64,000 nucleotides of DNA from Calothrix sp. NIES-2100 (GTDB taxonomy: Bacteria; Cyanobacteriota; Cyanobacteriia; Cyanobacteriales; Nostocaceae): assembly GCF_002368195.1 (NCBI RefSeq), contig NZ_AP018178.1:1062238-1126237 (forward strand), written 5' to 3'. Positions 58,598 to 64,000 of this stretch are shown here, piece after piece. Position 1 is the stretch's first letter. The number at the start of each line of letters is the position of its first letter. The notes under the pieces were generated by a model. The model had not been told where the DNA came from, searched no databases, and saw only the letters and a program-made list of their open reading frames with translations. The translations under genes were made by a program, and so were the position numbers.

Positions 58598-58640
58598 GTC
58601 GATCTATCTGCTCCTGAAAGTAGTCCCGCCAGCTTTAACT
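58598..58640 (-). pseudogene. short C-terminal relic matching 49721-49904
   Basis: The minus strand reads SWRDYFQEQIDRPK and stop; the DNA tgctcctgaaagtagtcccg parallels tgctcctggaagtagtcgcg at 49754. It sits between the SDR fragment and paralogue 3 and has no start. Confidence 0.35.
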
Positions 58641-58651
58641 TCTTTTGGACT

Positions 58652-59158
58652 TCAAATCTGTGCCATACCACCATCAACAAACAACTCAATGCCGTTCACA
58701 AAGCTGCTATCATCTGAAGCCAGAAAAACAACCGCTTTGGCAATCTCATCGGGTTTGCCGACTCGTCCCAGTGGGATGGCGCTGGCTTGGCTGTCTACAA
58801 ATTCTTGCAACTGCTGGTCATTCAATCCCAGATGATCGTAACCAGGAGTCGGAACCACACCAGGGCTAATGGCATTCACTCGGATCTTGCGTTCTCTAAG
58901 GTCGAGTGTCCAATTCCGAGCAAACGATCTCACAGCGGCTTTGGTGGCGCTGTAAACACTGAAAGCTGGTGTACCTTTTATGGAAGCAGTCGAAGCATTC
59001 AGGATAATAGAAGCGCCCTCTGGCAACAGTGGCAGTGCCTTTTGTACGGTGAACAGCAAACCTTTGACGCTCACTGTTACTGCCAGGTCAAGCGAGCAGG
59101 CGCAACGATTCATTCCAGAGCCGATCGGCATTGTCTGGGTTGAGGGCGTAGGGGGCAA
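58652..59158 (-). pseudogene. SDR C-terminal half fused to an out-of-frame leader
   Basis: From about codon 25 (LAVTVSVKGLLFTVQKALPL) the sequence is the C-terminal two-thirds of an SDR with Ser in NASTAS, YSATK and FVDGGM. The cofactor-binding first half is missing. The first ~24 codons come from the 3' end of the overlapping SDR gene (59088-59999) read in another frame, so this is a deletion junction. A protein could be made but would lack the Rossmann glycine motif. Confidence 0.75.
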
Positions 59159-59999
59159 CTCCGCTCATATAGCCGTTCCCGTTGGTGACGAGAGTGGCTT
59201 CATTGCAGTCCTCGAAATAGCGTCCGCCAACGCCCTTTAGTAGCCCAGAGGTTGCTAACAGAACGGAAGTTGCCGCACCCTGCGCTATTGTCTTCTGCTG
59301 CTCAGGTGGGGTTCTAAGACCGCCCGTATGACGCTGGAGGTTGGTTGCGATCGCCCCGGGCATCAGGGCATTAGCGGTAATGCCATCCTTGAACCAGCGT
59401 GCAGTAGCTCCCACAGCAAAGAGGATGCTTGCAGTCTTGGACTGTCCATACGCCAACCACGGATCATAAGGACGGAACATGAAGTGAATATCATCGAACA
59501 CAATGGGCGACATCAAGTGCCCGCTAGAACTAACCAACACGATACGGGCGGCACCCTCTGCTGCGAGAGCGTCGTGTAGTCCGAGCGCTAGGGCAAAGGG
59601 TCCGAGATAGTTAGTGGCAAATTGCATCTCCCAGTCTTCGGGTGTGCGCTGTTCGGGCAGTGCCATTACCCCTGCATTATTAACGAGGATGTGCAGAGGC
59701 TCACGCCAGGCAGCAATGAACTTGGCAATTGAGTTGCGATCGCTTAAATCAAGCAAAGCAACATGAATATTCCGGTTCCCAGTAGTAGCCATAATGTCAG
59801 CCGCGACTTGCGCTCCAGCATCGGTATTACGCACAGCTAGTGTGACGATCGCTCCAGTTTGAGCCAGTGCCCGCGCCGTTTCTGTGCCGATGCCCGATGC
59901 GGCTCCCGTAACAATCGCCCGCTTGCCGGAAAGATCAATTCCTTCTACGACCTCGGCGGCGGTGGAATGTCGTCCGAATGGTGTTGTAATCAGTGCCAT
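59088..59999 (-). CDS. short-chain dehydrogenase (retinol dehydrogenase/WWOX-like SDR)
   Basis: The product is 303 residues with cofactor motif VTGAASGIGTETARAL, NNAG in ILVNNAGVMALPEQ, Ser in LVSSSGH and YGQSK. The ~30-residue N-terminal extension and C-terminal cap (GGRYFEDCNEATLVTNGNGY) fit the long SDR subgroup that includes light-dependent protochlorophyllide reductase relatives. A tgtaaaggaat leader precedes ATG 59999. Substrate unknown. Its 3' end overlaps the fused SDR fragment. Confidence 0.9.
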   Translation of the reverse strand: MALITTPFGRHSTAAEVVEGIDLSGKRAIVTGAASGIGTETARALAQTGAIVTLAVRNTDAGAQVAADIMATTGNRNIHVALLDLSDRNSIAKFIAAWREPLHILVNNAGVMALPEQRTPEDWEMQFATNYLGPFALALGLHDALAAEGAARIVLVSSSGHLMSPIVFDDIHFMFRPYDPWLAYGQSKTASILFAVGATARWFKDGITANALMPGAIATNLQRHTGGLRTPPEQQKTIAQGAATSVLLATSGLLKGVGGRYFEDCNEATLVTNGNGYMSGVAPYALNPDNADRLWNESLRLLA

Positions 60000-60104
60000 T
60001 GTGTATTCCTTTACAGAGGTCGAGTGTTTTGTTTGCCTAACATCGACCGATAAACACTCAACAGGTATGATAATCTGAGATTGATCAAAGACGATCGCCC
60101 GTTT

Positions 60105-61682
60105 CTAAATAGATGAATACGCCGAATTTTGGACGTTAGATTTGCTGAGAACCGTTCCTGCTGTGCGACCTGCTTTAATTAAATCCGCTGCCTTCTCACC
60201 AATCATGATGGTGGGTGCGTTCGTATTTCCGGTCGTGATGGTGGGCATGATGGAGGCATCTACAACCCGTAACCCTTCAATTCCATGTACTCGTAGTTCA
60301 GGATCTACCACTGCCATTGAGTCAATGCCCATTTTGCAGGTGCCAACCGGATGCCACACAGTACTGCTATTGTTGCGGATATAAGCAACGAGTGCTTCAT
60401 CACTCTGAACCTCAGCACCCGGAGCAATTTCTGCACCACGAAACTCATCAAAAACGCTGGACTGAAACACTTGGCGGATTAACTTAATTCCTTCAACCAG
60501 CTTTTGCACATCAGCTTCACTTTGTAGGTAGTTCATCTGAAGCATCGGTGTGTCTTTAGGTTCAGGCGATCGCAAACCGACACTGCCAATATTTTGCAGA
60601 TGGGTCAAAGCGACTGCACCCGTAAATCCAAATGCCGCTGGAGCATAACCAGGGGGTAAGAGCTGAATGGAACCGAATAGAAACTGTAAATCGGGTGCAA
60701 CCGCTGAATTCCACTTGCTATGCAAAAATAATCCAGCTTCTCCGATACTACTGGTGCTGGCAAAGTGTAAATCCTGAGTTGCCTGGTATACCACAGGAGA
60801 GAAAATGTGGTCTTGCAGGTTTTGACCAACACCTGGCAGATCGACAACAACAGAAATCCCTAATGTTTGTAAGTGTGCTCCATCCCCAATGCCGGAAAGC
60901 ATTAGCAGTTTGGGCGAATCGAACGCGCCCGCACTTAAAATCACTTCCCGCTCAACCCTGACTTGGTGCAGCATTCCCTCGTGCAGATATTCCACCCCAA
61001 CGGTGCGGGTTCCCTCAAACAACAATCGAGTCACCAATGCCCCAGTCGTTATGGTCAAATTGCGACGCTGGAGAATGGGAACAAGGAATGCAGCAGCAGC
61101 ACTGTGCCGTTTACCCTCCTTAATAGTCTGCTGATAGAGTCCGGCTCCTTCCTGCTGCGTACCGTTGAAATCAGGATTGTAGTCAAATCCCATTTCCACA
61201 CATGCCTTTACAAATCGTTGAGAAATTGCAGTAGGCGCAATGAGATCGGTAACGCTCAACTCCCCATCAATTCCGTGGTAGGCGGAGCCACCGCGTGAGG
61301 AGTGTTCAGATTTCTTGAAATAAGGCAAGACATCAAGGTACGACCAACCGGGATTTCCCAACTCCTGCCAGTGATCATAATCGTGATGATTGCCTCGGAC
61401 ATACATCATGAAATTAATCGAACTGCTGCCTCCCAAGACTTTGCCACGGGAACAAAACATTTTGCGATTATTCAAGAAGGGTTCTGGTTCAGAGAAATAG
61501 CTCCAGTCCACCTCTGAGCCTAGTAGATTGACGCACTGTGCTGGGATGAAAATCTCTGGTTTCGTATCTGGGTTACCCGCTTCCAGGAGTAACACAGTTG
61601 TGTCATTGTCTTCGGTTAGACGATTGGCAACCACACAACCTGCTGACCCTGCACCGATTACAATGTAGTCATAATTAGTCAT
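60105..61682 (-). CDS. GMC-family FAD oxidoreductase (choline dehydrogenase-like)
   Basis: The product has 525 residues: FAD motif YIVIGAGSAGCVVANRL at the N-terminus, GKVLGGSSSINFMMYVRGNH (GMC signature 1), LSAGAFDSPKLLMLSGIGDG (signature 2) and the C-terminal STVWHPVGTCKMG with catalytic His, then TTGNTNAPTIMIGEKAAD. It resembles BetA/alcohol dehydrogenases that feed electrons to acceptors. Unlike the GMC protein at 15786, it has no N-terminal extension. An agagaaagaac leader precedes ATG 61682. Confidence 0.93.
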   Translation of the reverse strand: MTNYDYIVIGAGSAGCVVANRLTEDNDTTVLLLEAGNPDTKPEIFIPAQCVNLLGSEVDWSYFSEPEPFLNNRKMFCSRGKVLGGSSSINFMMYVRGNHHDYDHWQELGNPGWSYLDVLPYFKKSEHSSRGGSAYHGIDGELSVTDLIAPTAISQRFVKACVEMGFDYNPDFNGTQQEGAGLYQQTIKEGKRHSAAAAFLVPILQRRNLTITTGALVTRLLFEGTRTVGVEYLHEGMLHQVRVEREVILSAGAFDSPKLLMLSGIGDGAHLQTLGISVVVDLPGVGQNLQDHIFSPVVYQATQDLHFASTSSIGEAGLFLHSKWNSAVAPDLQFLFGSIQLLPPGYAPAAFGFTGAVALTHLQNIGSVGLRSPEPKDTPMLQMNYLQSEADVQKLVEGIKLIRQVFQSSVFDEFRGAEIAPGAEVQSDEALVAYIRNNSSTVWHPVGTCKMGIDSMAVVDPELRVHGIEGLRVVDASIMPTITTGNTNAPTIMIGEKAADLIKAGRTAGTVLSKSNVQNSAYSSI

Positions 61683-61758
61683 AAAGTTCTCTTTCTCTGT
61701 TATCTACAATTGATAAATGGAGTCAAGAATGAACTGATTTAAAGAGCGATCGCTGAAT

Positions 61759-62346
61759 TTAACTGCGTACCAATGGTGTATCCACCAAATGTTCTGCCAG
61801 AAACCAAACTTGCGTCTCATTGGTTCGTAGCACTTGGCTCACTAACAAATCGTTAGTACCACTATCTTGATTTGCTGCTGTTTTATCGATCGCCACTCTC
61901 AATTCTCCAATTATTAACTCGTGGGCTTCTAGTAACCGCGACAACATTACAGGTACTTCCTCAACGCCGTTGGGCGGACGCTTAATCTTAGTAACTTCTG
62001 CCACATGACGCGGGTCAGCAATCGCCACACCTCCCAGTGTTTGTACCCGTTCACCTAGTGCATCAATTAACCCAATTTGTTCGCTGGCGTGTTTGTCGAG
62101 TAACAGATGCAGTTGATAAAACGTATGTCCGCGCATCAACCAGTGATGTTTCTTGTAAAGGTGATAGAGAATAATCGTATCTGCCAAAATTTGATTGACT
62201 AAAACACAACTTTCGCTGCGGGCACTGGGGTTGAGAACAATTGGCAAATCACGAAGAGTACCATACTGCTGAATTTCATATCCATGTTGATGCAGTAAGG
62301 GTTGACTGCCATCGACTTTAGTGATGCCTGTATTTTGAGTCGGCAT
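61759..62346 (-). CDS. dps: Dps-family ferritin-like DNA-protection protein
   Basis: I start at ATG 62346, preceded by ctaggagatcc. The 195-residue protein has the Dps ferroxidase segment YKKHHWLMRGHTFYQLHLLL and DKHASEQIGLIDALGERVQT, i.e. the His, Asp and Glu of the inter-subunit iron site, and an N-terminal ~40-residue tail. It should form a 12-mer that oxidises Fe(II) with peroxide and stores iron. The setting among redox genes fits oxidative stress defence. Nostocales carry several Dps types. Confidence 0.93.
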   Translation of the reverse strand: MPTQNTGITKVDGSQPLLHQHGYEIQQYGTLRDLPIVLNPSARSESCVLVNQILADTIILYHLYKKHHWLMRGHTFYQLHLLLDKHASEQIGLIDALGERVQTLGGVAIADPRHVAEVTKIKRPPNGVEEVPVMLSRLLEAHELIIGELRVAIDKTAANQDSGTNDLLVSQVLRTNETQVWFLAEHLVDTPLVRS

Positions 62347-62423
62347 GATCGGATCTCCTAGAATCAATAATTAAGTCTGTTCTATTTGTATGTACCGAGA
62401 AACTGTTTCTCTTAAAATTGGGA

Positions 62424-62867
62424 TTACTTCACAGATGTGCTTGCTGCTTCAATCACGACATCTGGTGCAAAAGCATTAACATAAACCAGAGCTTTCACCT
62501 GTGGATTGCCAGCAGCCGCACCCGTAATCACATTTCCACCATAGGAATCTCCGACTACAACAACGGAACCTTTTTGATTATTAATCACCCGCTTCGTTGT
62601 TGCCACATCATCAGCAAGCGAGGTGAGGGGAATCTGCACAGCAGTCACTCTATAGCCATCCTGCTCTAACAATGGAATAACGTGTTGCCATGATGTACCG
62701 TCAGCATAAGCCCCATGAACGAGAACGATCGCAGGTTTAGAGTTAGACGCTTGAGGTAATTCCTTGGAGGTGGCTGATGTTGGATGCATTGATATGCCAA
62801 CGACAACACTTAATGCAAATAACCATAGCAACAATTTTTGAACTTTTTTCCCTGTAAAAACCATCAT
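62424..62867 (-). pseudogene. exported alpha/beta hydrolase, C-terminally truncated
   Basis: The product is 147 residues: a signal peptide (KLLLWLFALSVVVGISMHPT, SATSKE), then AIVLVHGAYADGTSWQHVIP and the nucleophile elbow VVGDSYGGNV. It stops after YVNAFAPDVVIEAASTSVK, so the acid and His of the triad, about 100-120 residues, are missing. Full members of this group have about 260-280 residues. Its promoter and leader (62691-62987) are duplicated upstream at 63451-63745. Confidence 0.85.
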
Positions 62868-62987
62868 GGCGATCGCCTCTGTATTCTTGCTAAATTGCTG
62901 AAATCTCTGGTTCTTGTTGTCCGTATAGAAGTTATGAAATACTCCCCGCTGAAATACTTCTTAAGATAAGCATCAAAAAGCTTAATT
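62691..62987 (-). repeat. promoter-leader segment, copy 1 (of the truncated hydrolase)
   Basis: About 297 bp covering promoter, ribosome-binding region, signal peptide and first ~60 codons matches 63451-63745 closely, offset about 760 bp in the same orientation. The similarity ends exactly after the codons for ADGTS, where the two coding regions part. Confidence 0.85.
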
Positions 62988-63024
62988 ATTACAAAGAGTG
63001 GAAGAAGAAAGAAAAACGTCTTCT

Positions 63025-63627
63025 CTAAGGGAGATCTCCGGGCGCACCCAGAATTTCGTCGCCAATTTCGCTAGAGATGCGATTCAACAATTCCATGTCA
63101 GGTGCCTCATTCTGGTTTTGCGTCCCTGTTGCTTCAATAAAGTGAGCAAAGGCACTGGGCGAAGCAACGACTAACCCGCGAGCTGGCTGGTCACTGAGTG
63201 CAGCGACAACATGGGGTGTGCCCATCGGAATGAAGGCACTTTCACCTGCGCCTAGCACAACTTTATTCTTACCAACCCAGACAGTGAACTCTCCTTCCAA
63301 CACATAAAGTTGTTCTGAATAGCGTGTATGGCGATGGGGTGGAGTCTGGGCACCAGGAGGGAAATAGCCCTCAACCAGGTCATATTTACCATCAGTTGTG
63401 GTGTGATCGGCGACGATGGTAAGGTAGTTATTAAGAAGCCAAAATGATTTTGATGTACCGTCAGCAAAAGCCCCATGACCGATAACGAGCGCTCTTTTAG
63501 AGTTGGAGGCTTGAGGTAATTCCTTGGCGGTAGCTGATGTTGGATGCATTAATATCCCAACGACAGCACTTAATGCAAGTAACCACAGTAACAATCTTTG
63601 AACTTTTTTCCATGTAAAAACTATCAT
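63025..63627 (-). CDS. chimera: hydrolase signal peptide and start joined to a cupin domain
   Basis: The product has 200 residues. Residues 1-59 copy the neighbouring hydrolase (signal peptide KLLL-type, SATAKELPQASNSK, VIGHGAFADGTS). From KSFWLLNNYLTIVADHTTTD onward it is a cupin with PPHRHTRYSEQLYVLEGEFT (His, His, Glu metal ligands) and GAGESAFIPMGTPHVVAALS. The hydrolase part has no nucleophile. The signal peptide should send the cupin out of the cytoplasm. The frame is clean, so this may be an expressed new gene. Confidence 0.82.
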   Translation of the reverse strand: MIVFTWKKVQRLLLWLLALSAVVGILMHPTSATAKELPQASNSKRALVIGHGAFADGTSKSFWLLNNYLTIVADHTTTDGKYDLVEGYFPPGAQTPPHRHTRYSEQLYVLEGEFTVWVGKNKVVLGAGESAFIPMGTPHVVAALSDQPARGLVVASPSAFAHFIEATGTQNQNEAPDMELLNRISSEIGDEILGAPGDLP

Positions 63628-63745
63628 TGCGATCGCCTCTGTATTCTTTCTAAATTGCTGAAATCTTTGGTTGTTGTTGTCGGTATAGAAGTTATGAAAT
63701 ACTCCCCGCTGAAATACTTGTTGGGATAAGCATCAAAACCTTAAT
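63451..63745 (-). repeat. promoter-leader segment, copy 2 (of the cupin chimera)
   Basis: Partner of 62691-62987. It shares the gcgatcgcctctgtattct leader, atactccccgctgaaatact, and the signal-peptide codons. The spacing fits a tandem duplication followed by replacement of the downstream coding sequence. Confidence 0.85.
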
Positions 63746-63770
63746 TACGAATTACGAATTACGAATTATT

Positions 63771-64000
63771 TTAATCATTTGCAGCAACAACGGCTGCCAT
63801 TATCTGCTCAACAGTCCAGCGCTCAAGATAGCGAATTCCATTAATAAACAAAGCGGGTGCAACCTCAACTCCACTTCGCAGTCCACCTTCGATATCCGCA
63901 TTGATGCGATCGACATGCACACCTCTGGATAAATCCTGTAAAAATTGAGAAATATCAAGTCCTAAACGATTGGCGTACTCCACTAGATAGCCATTTCCCA
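63771..64000 (-). CDS. DsbA-like thioredoxin-fold protein, partial at window edge
   Basis: About 75 C-terminal residues are visible (GNGYLVEYANRLGLDISQFL, GLRSGVEVAPALFINGIRYL, ending VVAAND); the frame is open to the window edge. VEVAPALFING contains the cis-Pro loop of DsbA/NhaA-thioredoxin family proteins. The catalytic CxxC would be outside the window. The fragment fused to the VOC half at 9408 comes from the N-terminus of the same family. Confidence 0.8.
   Translation of the reverse strand, partial: GNGYLVEYANRLGLDISQFLQDLSRGVHVDRINADIEGGLRSGVEVAPALFINGIRYLERWTVEQIMAAVVAAND

Overview
The window looks like a piece of chromosome from a filamentous, Nostoc-like cyanobacterium. The evidence is a cyanobacterial-type 16S/23S operon whose spacer holds both tRNA-Ile and tRNA-Ala, many GCGATCGC (HIP1) sites, short A/T heptamer repeats and dispersed 'gcgtagcgtctc' repeats typical of Nostocales, and a TPS-exoprotein/CHAT/DUF928/CHASE2 gene set characteristic of cyanobacteria. 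Identities rest on reading the sequence and recalled family motifs; no database search was run.

Layout. 1-3360: 3'-truncated 23S, tRNA-Ala(UGC), tRNA-Ile(GAU) and 16S on the minus strand. 3.4-8.3 kb: a decayed zone with a nadC 5' fragment, an internally deleted IS5-like element, a broken recombinase-like gene, a pRiA4b ORF-3-like gene and an ISAs1 transposase abutting a histidine-kinase fragment. 8.56-9.19 kb: a NarL-type response regulator whose kinase is broken. 9.4-22.2 kb (plus strand): a redox/detoxification island of SDRs, aldo/keto reductase, alpha/beta hydrolase, PfpI/DJ-1 protein, NIPSNAP, GMC oxidoreductase, VOC protein, nitrilase and nitronate monooxygenase, with an unusual number of truncated and chimeric ORFs. 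22.15-24.96 kb: a broken IS1634/ISAzo13 composite inside perfect 23-bp inverted repeats.

25.2-30.05 kb (minus): a compact four-gene cluster encoding a malectin-GH26 mannanase-like protein, a GH87-like alpha-1,3-glucanase, a LysM-3D-domain protein and a LysM-GH19 chitinase. Their likely targets (mannan, alpha-1,3-glucan, chitin) are together the polymers of a fungal wall, and none has a visible signal peptide. 30.4-33.3 kb: cupin, 6-phosphogluconate dehydrogenase with an aldolase relic, and a LuxR-type regulator. 34.3-43.8 kb (plus): secreted haemagglutinin-like exoprotein, TPR-CHAT protease-like protein, DUF928 protein, CHASE2-PAS histidine kinase and response regulator, nearly contiguous from the CHAT gene onward. 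The broken kinase/regulator pair at 8.3-9.2 kb is a paralogue of its last two genes.

43.9-64 kb (minus): GH29 fucosidase, LDH/MDH-family dehydrogenase, flavin disulfide reductase, then a second detoxification island with dienelactone hydrolase, DUF1348, DUF6130, DUF1838, HSL-type hydrolase, three epoxide-hydrolase-like paralogues, WD40 protein, ferric-reductase-like membrane protein, SDRs, GMC oxidoreductase, Dps, a truncated hydrolase, a leader-cupin chimera and a DsbA-like protein running off the end.

The recurring oddity is duplication of promoter-plus-leader segments (Tat leader at 15.1 and 22.0 kb, with a weaker third copy at 15.6 kb; VOC leader at 13.7 and 17.5 kb; hydrolase leader at 62.7 and 63.5 kb; LysM leader at 26.0 and 26.6 kb), often joined to a different or truncated coding region. 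The two islands look like a mosaic built by duplication, deletion and fusion.
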